Shown: positions 11,370-22,936, counted from the stretch's first letter. The stretch is DNA of 64,000 bases from Choristoneura fumiferana (GCF_025370935.1 NC_133496.1:3007266-3071265), one strand, 5' to 3'. A program made the numbers and translations. The notes: a model not told the origin generated them from the letters alone.

Positions 11370-11962
11370 TAGGGTTCCGTAGCCTAAAATATCAAAAACG
11401 GAACCCTTATAGTTTCGCCATGTCTGTCTGTCCATCCGTCCGCGGCGTTGCTCAGGGACTATCAATGCTAGAAAGCTGTAATTTTGCACGAATATGTGTA
11501 AACTATGCTGACAAAATGGTACAATATAAATTCTAAAACATTTTTTTTTACAGTACCTCCATAGACGTCAAGTGGGGGTGATATTTTTTTGTCATCCAAC
11601 CTCTTAGTGTGGGGTATCGTTGGATAGGTCTTTTAAAACCATTGGGGGAGCTGCTAAAACGATTTTCGATTCAGTGATTTGTTTGCAAAATAGTGCAAAT
11701 TTTCAATAAAATCGAGCGCCCCCCCCCCCCTTCTAAAATCTAAACCGGTGGGTGGAAAAATTTGAAAAAAATCAGGATGGTAGTGAATATATCAAACTTA
11801 CAAGGAAAACTATAACGGTTAAGTTTTCTTGAGAATTATTAGTAGTTTAAGAGTAAATAGCAGCCTAAGGTATAAAATATACCTAAACTTGTTCCGTACA
11901 AAATACGAAATCCTTAGAAAAATCTTACGTAATTTTTTCGTAATGGCTACGGAACCCTATTT
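11370..11962. mobile_element. AGGGTTCCGTAGCC-ended element
   Basis: The ends TAGGGTTCCGTAGCC and GGCTACGGAACCCTA are reverse complements about 590 bp apart. Internal features include a GTCTGTCTGTCCATCCGTCC run near 11415 and a run of 12 C at 11718. A truncated copy at 49472-49855 carries its own nested MITE. No transposase frame is seen. Confidence 0.65.
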
Positions 11963-12422
11963 CGGTCGTGTCCGACACACTCTTTGCTGGTTTTTCTTTC
12001 TATGGTCGCGGTCGTTCCCTGTTACGAGCGAACCTTCTGCCCTTTTTACACTACCGACTATCTCTGGATCGTTGTGTATTCAGCAAAAGGGCTACGCCCA
12101 CGTCTCGCTCAATTTGGTAGGTATTTTGCAATTGAAGGTTTAGGGCCAGGGCGAATGTCTACTTTTCTAGGCTGGACGCTTTTGTGAACTGTATTGTTAT
12201 GGAGATTGAAGGGGAGCTTTTATCCCAGTGATTTAAGGCAAACGATGATGTTTAATTTACAACGGTCATTGCTCTATGCTCAACGAGCGAAGTTCTAAGA
12301 ATTTTGGACCAGCGAAAACTCATATAATATGTTATAAAGTCTCCTGTTAAAAAGTCAGTCAAAACATGTTTTGGAATCTTCACAATTATTTATTACGTAG
12401 TAGAAGCGTTAAAAATGTTTCT

Positions 12423-12535
12423 GTACAGTCACCGGCACCAATATGTGTCGCAACAGAGCGTGCATAAATATATACGACTCTATTTCTAGGGCCAACAGGA
12501 CTTGTCAGATATTTTTGGTATTTGTACAGGTACAA
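12423..12535. mobile_element. MITE, GTACAGTCACCAGCA family, copy 2 (diverged)
   Basis: The left end TGTACAGTCACCGGCACCAA and the core GACTCTATTTCTAGGGCC match copy 3 at 43066. The right end is degenerate (TTTGTACAGGTAC). Confidence 0.65.
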
Positions 12536-12954
12536 ATTGGTGTACACGTAATCAAAATCTATAGATAGGAGATGTGTGCGTATTGTTATAAACTGTAATA
12601 CTGTAAATTGTCATTGGTTCATAAATAAATAGAATAGATAACTCCGCGTGGACAGTTTTATAGAAAATAGAGAACACAAATTCATAGAAAATAGAATGGA
12701 ATTCATAGAATATTTTTAGATAGAAACTTTATTCTCATAACAAACAGATACTTAAAGTTGCCCTTCGTCCTTATGTTGCTACTTAAGGAGTGATTATCAT
12801 CATAAGAGCCTAGCTCTGGTCGGTGGAGTAATCGCCATTCTGGACGCCTCTCTACTTATGTTTTGGGCTCCTGATACGACATTACATCAACCTTCTCTTT
12901 GGCTTGATTCATTCACACGCACGTAAGAACAATAATTGAAGGGTAAATAAAAAA

Positions 12955-13180
12955 TAAATATATAAATATCATGGGGCACTTTACACCAATTGACCTAGTC
13001 CCAAACTAAGCAAAGCTTGTACTATGGATACTAGGCAACGGATAAACATACTTATATAGATAAATACATACTTAAATACATATTGAACATCCAAGACCCG
13101 AGAACAAAATTTGTTCTCGGGTCTTGGATGTTCCATATGTATATTAATATTATTCATTTCATACGAATATCTGCCCCAAA
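12955..13180 (-). repeat. tRNA-derived SINE, truncated copy
   Basis: It shares ATCATGGG, CACCAATTGACCTAGTCCCA, AACTAAGCAAAGCTTGTA and ATAAACATACTTATATAGAT with the fuller copy at 37557-37806. The tRNA-like head of that copy is missing here. A hairpin duplication interrupts it at 13085-13133. Confidence 0.7.
13085..13133. repeat. Perfect 24-bp inverted repeat with one-base spacer
   Basis: The arm beginning GAACATCCAAGACCCGAGAA is followed after a single A by its exact reverse complement, 49 bases in all. The left arm matches the parent SINE (compare 37687-37710, which has no such palindrome), so the right arm is a later inverted duplication. Confidence 0.9.
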
Positions 13181-13499
13181 TCTGCAATAGAGGACAGGAG
13201 AGGCAGAGGAAGACTTAAGGGATAACAATGTCAAATTTCATGACTACTCTACCCAGCGGATGAGATTTCAGTTTTATTCCGATCCCGTGAGAATATGTGG
13301 ATAAAAGTATCCTATATGTTAATACAGATATCCAATCCAGCTATATCTTCTACTTTCAAGTTTTCAACCAAATTTCATCCAAACCCGTCCGGCCGTTTTA
13401 GCGTGAAGGAGTAACAAACATACACACAATCATACAAACTTTCGCATTTATAATATTAATGGGATAAGGTGTCTAGGGCTGTCATGCACTGACTAGAAG

Positions 13500-13622
13500 G
13501 CCTACTCCGAAGTTCGAAAATCAAAGTTGGTATCGTACCGTCCCTCTCGCTCTCGTATTATAGTAAAAGTGTCAGAGGGACCGAACGACACGATCTTCGA
13601 GTTTCGAATTTCGTAGTAGCCC
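13500..13622. mobile_element. CTACTACGAA-family MITE, copy 1
   Basis: An inverted repeat of about 120 bp whose right end reads TCGAATTTCGTAGTAGCCC. The centre is a CTCTCGCTCTCGTATTATAG block. Seven copies lie in the window: here, 13750, 36703, 45825, 45967, 46451 and 63210. Confidence 0.8.
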
Positions 13623-13749
13623 AGTAGACTAGAGTAACGCCTCAACAATCCCCAGTCCCATTATCTCGGCAGAAGCCAATCCACAAATAAACAAAACGAA
13701 ATGACCGTTAAACGAATCGTAAACGGCGAAGGCAACCGAACAAGCCCTT

Positions 13750-13866
13750 TACTACAAAGTGCAAAATTCGAACTACGTATCTTGCCGTCGCACTGACGCT
13801 TATATTATTTAACACGAGAGCGAGAGGGACGGTACGATACAAAATTCGATTTTCGTAGTAGCCCCC
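13750..13866. mobile_element. CTACTACGAA-family MITE, copy 2
   Basis: The left end is degenerate (GTGCAAAATTCGAACTACG). The centre is ATTATTTAACACGAGAGCGA and the right end is TTCGTAGTAGCCCC. Confidence 0.75.
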
Positions 13867-14255
13867 CTGAGATCGGATTACGGCTTCCATCCACATCCAA
13901 CCGTATTATAGGGGCCCTTATTTGATTAGGATCAAGTGAGAGGTCTGTAATCGTTGGGTCTTATTGACTGTAGGGGCAAAAGGATAGACTAGGGTCGATT
14001 CAGATTAGGATGAAGATAAAAACTATTTTAAAAAGACAATCATCGAGGCACTTGCCCCAGTTAGCCATTGAAGAAGCGATTAGGTATCGATATTTTCTCC
14101 TTCAAGAAACGAACGAAAGATATAAATTACGTGTCAGTAAAGGAGATACAGGTCAGTTCACAAGAGCTGGCACAATTGATTTGAATAACTGAATAATAAT
14201 ATCTAAGCATGTGTAGCTTCCAACGAATCCAACTCTTCCAACTCTTCCAGTGAAT

Positions 14256-14775
14256 CCAACTCGGATGGGCAGCGTTCGGGAAACTTCGTGATGTCTTCTC
14301 GTCCAATATTCCGCAGTGCCTGAAGACAGAGTCTTCGACCAGTGTGTGTTGCCAGTGATGACTTATGGCGCTGAGACGTGGTCCTTGACTGTTGGCCTCT
14401 TAGAGAGGCTCAGAGTCACACAACGAGCTGTGGAGAGAGCTATGCTTGGAGTTTCTTTATGCGATATAATCCGGAATACGGAAATTCGTCGAAGAACTAA
14501 AGTCACTGACATAGCTGGAAAAATATACAAATTAAAGTGGCAATGGGCAGGCCACATCGCTCGAAGAACAGATAACCGTTGGGGGAGAAAAGTCCTCGAG
14601 TGGCGACCACGAACCGGAAGACGAAGCGTTGGCAAGCCTCCCACCAGGTGGACTGACGACATCGTGAGAGTGGCGGGAAACCGGTGAATGCAAGTGGCGA
14701 GTTGTCGTTAATTGTGGCGTTCTAAGGGGGAGGCCTTTGTCCAGCAGTGGATGTCTTCCGGCTGATGATGATGAT
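14256..14775 (+). pseudogene. RTE-type LINE, C-terminal part of reverse transcriptase ORF
   Basis: Reading frames first give IQLGWAAFGKLRDVFSSNIP. After a frameshift near 14325 they give VLPVMTYGAETWSLT, RAVERAMLGVSLCDIIRNTE, LKWQWAGHIARRTDNRW and KPPTRWTDDIVRVAGNR. These are the last motifs of the endonuclease-reverse transcriptase of RTE-type LINEs. The tail GGGGGAGGCCTTTGTCCAGC and a GATGAT run follow. The 5' part is missing, as usual for truncated retroposition. It is dead because of the frameshift and truncation. Confidence 0.85.
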
Positions 14776-14814
14776 GTGTAGATTCTCTAGCGGGTTGTCA
14801 ACACAGCAAAACGT

Positions 14815-14945
14815 CGACGTCCTCAAATCGTCCTGGTAGGAACACTATGATATCAGAAGGCCGATATAGCAAAACGGCGATGCCGATGTAGCAAAACGTC
14901 GACATCTCAAATCGTCCTGGTGAAATGATCGATGAGGATCAGAAG
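14815..14945. repeat. Imperfect two-unit repeat
   Basis: AGCAAAACGTCGACGTCCTC followed by AAATCGTCCTGGT recurs about 74 bp later as AGCAAAACGTCGACATCTC followed by AAATCGTCCTGGT. The origin is unknown. Confidence 0.6.
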
Positions 14946-15088
14946 ACAACCTCGAGATAGAGGAAAATTGTCTACGCCTTTAGGAGGTACGAATTCTTTT
15001 AACACACATGTGGGTCAACGGTCACCGGCCCATAGGAGTTTTTGATTACAAAAATTCTGTTACAGTTACTCTTCAATTTAAAGTTGTT

Positions 15089-15301
15089 AACCCCCGACGC
15101 AAAAAGAGGGGTGTTATAAGTTTGACCGCTATGTGTGTCTGTCTGTGGCACCGTACCTAGGTCTTAAACGGGTGGACCAATTTGAATGCGGTTTTTTTAT
15201 TTGAAATCAGGTTTTCTAGCGATAGTTCTTAGACATGTTTCATCAAAATCGGTTTAGCCGTTTTTGAGATATTGAACTTTGAAGTGACATCGTCGGGGGT
15301 T
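15089..15301. mobile_element. AACCCCCGAC-ended dispersed element, copy 2
   Basis: It is nearly the same as the copy at 10338 through most of its length, including ACGCAAAAAGAGGGGTGTTA and the terminal GTCGGGGGTT. Confidence 0.65.
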
Positions 15302-15366
15302 TTCCAACTTTTAGTCGGTTAGGTTATGTTGAATTAGTTATACAGATAGATTAGCCCGTTAGCTAA

Positions 15367-15506
15367 GTACAGTCAACGTCATAAATAAGTCATCACTTTT
15401 GTACCTTCTCACTTTAACGTCATGTTTGAAAAGCCATGCGAAATTATGTAACGACTGAAAGCGACAAGGTACAGAAATGATCACTTGTTTATGACGTTGA
15501 CTGTAC
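15367..15506. mobile_element. MITE with GTACAGTCAACGTCATAAA ends
   Basis: The ends are GTACAGTCAACGTCATAAA and TTTATGACGTTGACTGTAC, exact reverse complements. Inner arms also pair in part (AAGTGATCA-like blocks). No coding content. Confidence 0.8.
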
Positions 15507-16616
15507 CTATTAACGGAAGTCAACAAATAATTAAAATTATCTAAAGCCCGCCCACTATCTCAGCCGACGGATGCTTCCGTTTGCTGCTGATTAGAGTTAT
15601 CCGTCTGGGATATATTTGGTAGTATGTTTTATTAACGACCGTCAATATGCCAAAAAAATATTAAGTCCGTACTAGCTTGCAGTTAGAAAGTACCAGCTTG
15701 TGAATCGGCCAAGTTGCTTCGAATCAAATTGGCTGGGACAGACATACGAACGGACGGACGGACAGACAGACACACGTGATCTTATAAGGCAGCGTCTCCA
15801 CTAGAGATGTGCGAGGATGCGTTGCGAGGAATGTGTTTGTCATGAACCAATAAAAACTTCATTATCCTCGCTCCGATAAGTTAAGCAGTTTCCATTCCAC
15901 TAGAGCTAAATACGTTGAGCAAGGATAGACAGGCAAATGAAGCGTTTCTATTGATTTTTAACCGACTTCAAAAAAAGGAGGAGGTTATCTATTCGGTAGT
16001 TTTTTTTTTTAATGTTTGTTACCTTAGAACTCCGTCATTTATGAACCGATTTGAATATTTTTTTTGCGTTCGTCTAAGAATGCTTTCAATTAGGTCCCAT
16101 AAGCACCAAATCAGGATCTGATGATTGGATCCTAAGGAAACCGAGGGAACTCTTGAAATGTTGTAGGGACACCTATGGTAATTTTGATATATTTAGTAGT
16201 AACTCGTGCATTTGCTCTTGAAAATGATGATATTTGGTGAAGTGGGACTGATGATGAAGACCACAGTTGACCATTAGAGTTACTACTCAATAACAAGTAT
16301 TTCATGGGTTGAATTTCAATTACTTTGAAACAGTTGCTAAGTAATTTATGTTCCTTGTAATGCATTGGTGAAATGGAATGAGTGGTGAAACACCAGTACT
16401 CCTCAATAAAGAAAGTCTCTGCATCGGAATTTTCTACCAGTTTGAAGTCGGTCGGTGCCTCAGCACTAGACAGCAGGAGTGGACCTATAGTCATCTACCT
16501 CACCTACGCACTTTATATTGGGCTTCAATCACTCCTCGTACATTCCTCGCATCGCATCCACGCACATCTCTGATAGCCAAAGGGTTCTTTTGAGGTACAA
16601 AACCTTAAACGAAACC

Positions 16617-16760
16617 ATTATCACCATCATCATATCAGCTGTAGGTCGTCCACTGGACATAGGCCTGCCCCATAGACCTCCAGCTGCTTCGTTTGGAAGC
16701 GGCCAGCCTGCATCTACCGTGAAACTGCGGCTTTAAACAGGTTATCCGTCCATGTCATTG
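16617..16760 (-). repeat. RTE LINE 3' end, reverse
   Basis: An (ATC)n run followed by AGCTGTAGGTCGTCCACTGG and ACATAGGCCTGCCCCATAGA matches the reverse fragment at 11220. It continues through GCTTCGTTTGGAAGCGGCCA. Confidence 0.7.
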
Positions 16761-16867
16761 ATGGACGTCCTTGAAAAAAACCTTATTGGCGTCACGAGTG
16801 TTGTTAGGGTAAGAGCGATGGCCCGCAATATCGAGGCTAAGTCGAAGTATCTGTTGTCGGCAAGGGT

Positions 16868-17024
16868 CAGTACTGCTTTACAACTGCAACGTAACTACCA
16901 AGCCAACTGCCCATACATTGTTCAGTGCGGTGCCATTGCAGTCAGGACTGCACGCTGGCTGCGAGTAAAAAGTATGGGCAGTGCCGTTGCGGTTACGTTG
17001 CAGTTAGTTTGCAGTCTGTACTGT
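16868..17024. mobile_element. Imperfect palindrome, MITE-like
   Basis: The left arm contains CAACTGCAACGTAACTACCA and GCCAACTGCCCATAC. The right arm contains GTATGGGCAGTGCCGTTGCG and GGTTACGTTGCAGTTAGTTT. These pair with several mismatches around a 55-bp loop, which itself has TGCAGTC/GACTGCA. Confidence 0.65.
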
Positions 17025-17892
17025 AAGGTAAAATGCTTCTTTAGTTATTCAGACTGACCTTGAACAGACAATGTCGACCATAAAGGAGAACGCACAATGT
17101 CAGCTCACTTTGATATTTTGCACATAATATAGTTTACGCGTAAGGACTTGTGACGTTGCGCGTAGTGACGCATTTACTCAAAGCCACTCAGGGTTACCAG
17201 TTAAAAAAAAATCTTTAAGAATATATTAGACTTCATTTAAGAAACGGTATAAAATAAATGGTAAACCTGCCTGATTGCTTCATCATCTTACCACTACCAT
17301 ACCATACTTATACCATTACCATTCTTGGTCAAAGACTATTCAAGCACAAACCGAGGACGTATTGTCTAAACGTCTGAAGCGACACATCCAGTATCACATC
17401 ACATTCACTATCTCTTTCTGCCCTCGTGTTATGCCGTGTAACAGAAAGAAGTGGTGAAAACGATTGTGATTCCAAGTATGTTACACAATAAAGAGGCAGG
17501 GCATAGGCGTATATAGAGGGGGGCCGGGTGGGCCATGCCCACCCCCAGTATGGTCTAGTGCCCACACATCCAGCCATCCATCCACCCACCCAGGATCTTG
17601 GGCTACCGATTCAAAATTCTATAATACTGATTGATATCTTCACAGAAACCATCATTACTGCACATGCTGAGTGGAGACCCTTTTTGGTATCCTGTCGTGT
17701 CACCAAGTAACTTAGTTTTAGTGCTAGTTTAGTCTTATCTATTTTATTATTGTAAGGTGGTGGTACTTATGGAGCCAAAATAAATCTCTCTTTCTTTCAA
17801 AAATCCAGGCCAGGCTCCCCCTAAAAAATAACCCTAGATATACAACGTTTTAAACTTTCGTGATTCACTCATATATAGTCAAAATACCACCA

Positions 17893-18042
17893 ACGGGACT
17901 TACCACGCTAACACACACGAGTAATATTTACCTCGAAGTTTCGGCAACATTGCAGTGGCCGTGGTCACGAATAGACTACTCGTATGTTGCCGAAACGTCG
18001 ATGTAAATATTACTCGTGTGTGTTAGCGTGATAAGTCCCGTT
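17893..18042. mobile_element. MITE with AACGGGACTTA ends
   Basis: The left arm is AACGGGACTTACCACGCTAA followed by a CACACACGAGTAATATTTAC block. The right arm is its reverse complement with one base changed. The centre includes TTGCAGTGGCCGTGGTCACG. I know this sequence as a common dispersed element in lepidopteran genomes. Confidence 0.75.
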
Positions 18043-18423
18043 CTGTCTCGGAGTTCAAAAAGTTGGTACGAAATCGGAAAAGTCATAATATGAGTTCCAA
18101 CCCTGCCATTAAATCATGACCGAGTTTAAGCGTTGTGCGACAATTAAAATTAATGGTGTGTCATGCACGACAGGCGATACATCGCGACGCCGAGATCTTT
18201 CAGTTTACGAGATGACTAACGACTTGGTCACGCTCGAAGACCGTTCGCAGAAGTGCTCATTTCCACTGTTCCACATATAGCCAAGTGCAATTTTTTTTGC
18301 AGAAATTGGCTTGTGTTTGACCACAAACACGCCTGATAAGCGAAGATGTGGCCTAAGATGGAGCACGCTTGCTTAATAAATGCCCTTTCACACTAAATTT
18401 GAAGGCGGCTAGATAATTGCATG

Positions 18424-18541
18424 ATGACAGAATATTTATTTATTATAAGTTTAAATATCTATATATATATATTCTGTCATGTGTTATCTTTCTCTTTTTA
18501 TGGAAGAAAACTTGAAAAAATACACCGGGGGCAACAGCTAG
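18424..18541 (+). mobile_element. Helitron 3' end with adjoining inverted repeat
   Basis: ATGACAGAATAT at 18423 is inverted as ATATTCTGTCAT near 18470. It is followed by TATGGAAGAAAA and GGGGGCAACAGCTAG then T, the same end as the Helitron at 37381-37556. The 5' end is unclear. Confidence 0.5.
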
Positions 18542-19605
18542 TAAGTTTAAAAATAAATAATTGTATACCTGTTCTGCGCTATCCATAGAACATGTAGCTA
18601 CAGAAACGAGAGAAAACTGTCAGAAATCGTGTACGGTATAAGCATAAATATATGCGTTACCAAGTCGTTAAAAATATCTATACACATTTATTTTAAGCCA
18701 CTAAACATAAGGTCGATGTACATATTTTATATTTTTGCATTAGACTGTACTTATGGAATCAAATTTGAAATTTCCTACAGCCTTTACCGTGCAGAAAAAT
18801 ATCGTTAGGAAGCAATTCAATGGTGTGTGTGTGTGTGAATCAAGGCTCGGAACCGGTTTATAATTAGGTTTAACTCCGAACTTTCATAAGAACGCGAACA
18901 TTTTTAAGAACTTACCTATAACCTAAATTAACCGGTTTATTCGACACGAGTGACAGCTGGCCGGCCGGCGGCGGGCGGCGACGTTTATCCTACGCCGGAA
19001 TAAACCGGTTTTTATTGTTCTAAACCGGTAAATCAGACAAGATCTTTATGGAAATGTTCCCTCAAAAACCGGTTCAAAAATAACGGTTTCGCGAACGAAA
19101 CCAAAATGAGAAGGTTTTGCGCCAAGTACATGATAACGGTTTGGAAATTTAACCGGTATCCAAGCCTTGGTGTGAATGTCCAATTCGCACTGGGCCCGTG
19201 TGGGAACTACAACCGAAGCCAATTTTGAGAGATGTCGAGATGATATCTTAATGCCCTTAATTGCCGATAGTTTAAGCATTGCTTAGTTTCAATGGTTTAT
19301 AAGCTCCATGGATTCGGCCGCGTTAAACCGATTTAGAGCCCAGGAAGCTTAAGAGCTCCGCCTTGATATAATAGTTAATTAAACTAAAGCTCTGAGTGGC
19401 TTTTTGATTAACGTATTAATCCATATTAATTAACTATACTCAGCGGTACAAAATTTGGGCCACTCTACATACAAATTTACTTATTACTGCATACATTTGA
19501 GGGCCAGATTTTTTGCCGCTCATTTGAAATATTTACTTTATTTGCTGGTAATGGTTGTCGCTCAACTAATTTCATAATAACCTAACCTAACCATAAAAAA
19601 TCATT

Positions 19606-19920
19606 TTTAATACAAGCTTTTTTTTGCTGACTGTACTTTTTGTTGACAGCACTTGCATTGTCAATTTGTCACCCAAACTACATTTGCATACCGACTTTCA
19701 AGTCGATGCTATAACCGTTGAAGACTTCCGTCCTGCGGAGGCGATCCTGGCTGGACTACCAGGATGTCACTACTAGATTATTGTTATGTCACGTGAATTA
19801 CATAAGTATTCCAAATTTAAAGTCAATCTGACTACTGAAAGTTGGTCAAATTTAACTTGCAAGATTTGATTACAGACAGAGACAGACAGATTAACCAGCT
19901 CAATCGGATACCAGGAAGTG
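19606..19920 (+). repeat. Dispersed repeat, GCTGACTGTACTTTTTGT family, copy 1
   Basis: It contains AATACAAGCTTTTTTTTGCT, GACTTCCGTCCTGCGGAGG, ACTACCAGGATGTCACTAC and a GACAGAGACAGACAGA end. Copies lie at 39060-39365 (in TAF1B intron 2) and at 63836 to the right edge. The family is unknown to me. Confidence 0.65.
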
Positions 19921-20070
19921 GTTAAAAAGGCACCATACGTATCAAAAATAATCACATAAGTCATCAGTCATCTCGGCCTATATAAGTCTCAATGTAGGGC
20001 ACAGGCCTCCTCTAAGAATGAGAGGGCTTGGGCCGCAGTTCCCACGCGGGCCAAGTGCGTAAAAAAATTG

Positions 20071-20280
20071 CGATCCTCAAACATCTCTGATGGAAACGCA
20101 GCCTTAGGGCCTGTTTCACCACTTGTCGACTAACTTTAAGTGACGGATATCAGTGATGCCGTCTCTGATTGTTTTGTCCAAAAAAACAAAGACGGCATTA
20201 CTTTTATCTGACACTTAAAGTTAGTCGACAGGTGGTGAATCAGGCCCTAAGGCTGCGTTTCCATCAGAGATGTTTAAGGA
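20071..20280. mobile_element. MITE nested in a mirrored MITE end (long palindrome)
   Basis: The inner element, about 20107-20247, has ends GGGCCTGTTTCACCACTTG and GGTGGTGAATCAGGCCC with a GATGCCGTCTCTG / AAGACGGCATTA core. It is flanked on the left by AACATCTCTGATGGAAACGC and on the right by the reverse complement GCGTTTCCATCAGAGATGTT. The whole is therefore one palindrome with arms of about 100 bp. Confidence 0.8.
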
Positions 20281-22485
20281 TGCGTTGCGTTGCGAGGAAT
20301 GTGTTTGTCATTTACCAATAGAACGCTTCATTTATCTATCCTTGCTCTGCGCAGCTCTAGTGGGATGGGAACAGCTCAGCGGAGCGAGGATAGGTAAAGG
20401 AAGTATTTCTATTGGTTCATGATAAACACATTCCCGGATCACATGGGAAAGATGTGTGTGAGGTAGGTGTTGCGATTGCGAAGTACTCAGTCCGCCGCAC
20501 GGCACCTCGCTCATTTTTCTCAAAAGAGCCCAATACATGCCTTCGCTGCGTATCCTCACACCGCTCAGTTACCTCGCAAAGGGCATCTCCCCTCTTGTGG
20601 AAACAGTCACAACGTTACACAACCTCGCAACCCTCAGCTACCTCGCAAAGGGCAGCTCCCCTCCTGTGGAAACAGTCACAACGTTACACAACCTCGCAAA
20701 CCTCAGCTACCACGCAAAGGGCATCTCCCCTCTTGTGGAAACAGTCACAACGTTACACAGCCTCGCACCCCTCAGCTACCTCGCAAAGGGCAGCTCCCCT
20801 CTTGTGGAAACAGTCACAACGTTACACAACCTCGCAACCCTCAGCTACCTCGCAAAGGGCATCTCCCCTCTTGTGGAAACAGTCACAACGTTACACAACC
20901 TCGCAACTCTCAGCTACCTCGCAAAGGGCCTCTCCCCTCTTGTGGAAACAGTCACAACGTTACACAACCTCGCAACCCTCAGCTACCTCGCAAAGGGCAG
21001 CTCCCCTCTTGTGGAAACAGTCACAACGTTACACAACCTCGCAACCCTCAGCTACCTCGCAAAGGGCAGCTCCCCTCTTGTGGAAACAGTCACAACGTTC
21101 CACAACCTCGCACCGCTCAGCTACCTCGCAAAGGGCATCTCCCCTCTTGTGGAAACAGTCACAACGTTACACAACCTCGCACCGCTCAGCTACCTCGCAA
21201 AGGGCAGCTCCCCTCTTGTGGAAACAGTCACAACGTTACACAACCTCGCACCCTCAGCTACCTCGCAAAGGGCAGCTCCCCTCTTGTGGAAACAGTCACA
21301 ACGTTCCACAACCTCGCACCGCTCAGCTACCTCGCAAAGGGCATCTCCCCTCTTGTGGAAACAGTCACAACGTTACACAACCTCGCAACCCTCAGCTACC
21401 TCGCAAAGGGCAGCTCCCCTCTTGTGGAAACAGTCACAACGTTACACAACCTCGCACCCCTCAGCTACCTCGCAAAGGGCATCTCCCCTCTTGTGGAAAC
21501 AGTCACAACGTTACACAACCTCGCAACCCTCAGCTACCTGGCAAAGGGCAGCTCCCCTCTTGTGAAAACAGTCACAACGTTACCCAACCTCGCACCCCTC
21601 AGCTACCTCGCAAAGGGCATCTCCCCTCTTGTGGAAACAGTCACAACGTTCCACAACCTCGCACCCCTCAGCTACCTCGCAAAGGGCATCTCCCCTCTTG
21701 TGGAAACAGTCACAACGTTCCACAGCCTCGCACCGCTCAGTTACCTCGCAAAGGGCATCTCCCCTCTTGTGGAAACAGTCACAACGTTACACAACCTCGC
21801 ACCCCTCAGCTACCTCGCAAAGGGCATCTCCCCTCTTGTGGAAACAGTCACAACGTTACACAACCTCGCACCCCTCAGCTACTTCGCAAAGGGCCTCTCC
21901 CCTCTTGTGGAAACAGTCACAACGTTACACAACCTCGCAACCCTCAGCTACCTCGCAAAGGGCAGCTCCCCTCTTGTGGAAACAGTCACAACGTTCCACA
22001 ACCTCGCACCGCTCAGCTACCTCGCAAAGGGCATCTCCCCTCTTGTGGAAACAGTCACAACGTTCCACAACCTGGCACCGCACCGCTCAGCTACCTCGCA
22101 AAGCGCATCTCCCCTCTTGTGGAAACAGTCACAACGTTCCACAACCTGGCACCGCACCGCTCAGCTACCTCGCAAAGGCAACTCCCCTCTTGTGGAAACA
22201 GTCACAACGTTCCACAACCTCGCACCGCTCAGCTACCTCGCAAAGGGCATCTCCCCTCTTGTGGAAACAGTCACAACGTTCCACAACCTGGCACCGCACC
22301 GCTCAGCTACCTCGCAAAGCGCATCTCCCCTCTTGTGGAAACAGTCACAACGTTCCACAACCTCGCACCGCTCAGCTACCTCGCAAAGCGCATCTCCCCT
22401 CTTGTGGAAACAGTCACAACGTTCCACATCCTCGCACCGCTCAGCTACCTCTTATATATCTTTGATGGAAGCGCAACCTCAGACT
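20248..22485. mobile_element. GCGTTTCCATCAGAGATG-ended MITE carrying a tandem array
   Basis: The left end reads GGCTGCGTTTCCATCAGAGA. The right end is its imperfect reverse complement (ATCTTTGATGGAAGCGCAAC). Relatives without an array lie at 26006-26303, 15785-15910 and 54614-54740; they share GCGAGGAATGTGTTTGTCAT and GAACCAATAGAAACGCTTC. The array at 20560-22452 fills most of this copy. Confidence 0.75.
20560..22452. repeat. Minisatellite: 27 copies of a 69-bp unit
   Basis: The unit runs from CTCGCAAAGGGCATCTCCCC through TCTTGTGGAAACAGTCACAA and CGTTACACAACCTCGCAACC to CTCAGCTAC, 69 bases or exactly 23 codons. I count 27 copies of ACAGTCACAACGTT. Because 69 is a multiple of three, and rare units differ in length (one lacks a base, three carry five or six extra), all three forward frames stay open for hundreds of codons. 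Variation is concentrated at GCAGC/GCATC/GCCTC, GTTACAC/GTTCCAC and GCAACCC/GCACCGC. No start context, splice structure or codon bias suggests a protein. Confidence 0.95.
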
Positions 22486-22936
22486 AACTAATTTATAGCT
22501 ATAATCGTAGCCATCACATTAAACGCTAGCAGTAACGACATTAAGCAAATATAATTCTGAACCACAGACTTGGGTACTTCAATTTCGCTATAACGAGTTT
22601 ATGCTATAAATCCAATAAACTTAACTTTATTAACCCTATATTCTAATTAATGAACTGGCTTATCTCGTTTGTTGATATCTCATTTGTTTATATTAATTGA
22701 AGCGAGGTCGTCGAACCCGCGACGCGCTACGGTCTACGAAATAACGTGCGCGGTTATAAAACATTTTTATTACTCTCTCTGATATCATAAAAAGGATATG
22801 CGCAAAAATACAGATCTGTTACTAATATTTTAAGTACAAAAGCATGTTTGTGCCATTTAAGGTCGGTGTGTTTTCCGTTTTCCCAACGCCACAGATTTTT
22901 CTTAGAGCTGGGGGGCACTGGGCACGAATCCCGTAT

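Noticed and set aside
11829..12187. Open frames of 104 and 67 codons after the AGGGTTCCGTAGCC element
   Set aside because: The first half overlaps the repeat, and the remainder has no recognisable motif or splice context.
20560..22452. Possible CRISPR array because of regular repeats
   Set aside because: The 69-bp units are head-to-tail with no unique spacers, and the genome is eukaryotic.
20412..22491. Very long open frames of 691, 674, 342 and 278 codons
   Set aside because: They are a by-product of the 69-bp tandem array, open in all three forward frames with the same DNA; there is no conserved protein, start context or codon bias.
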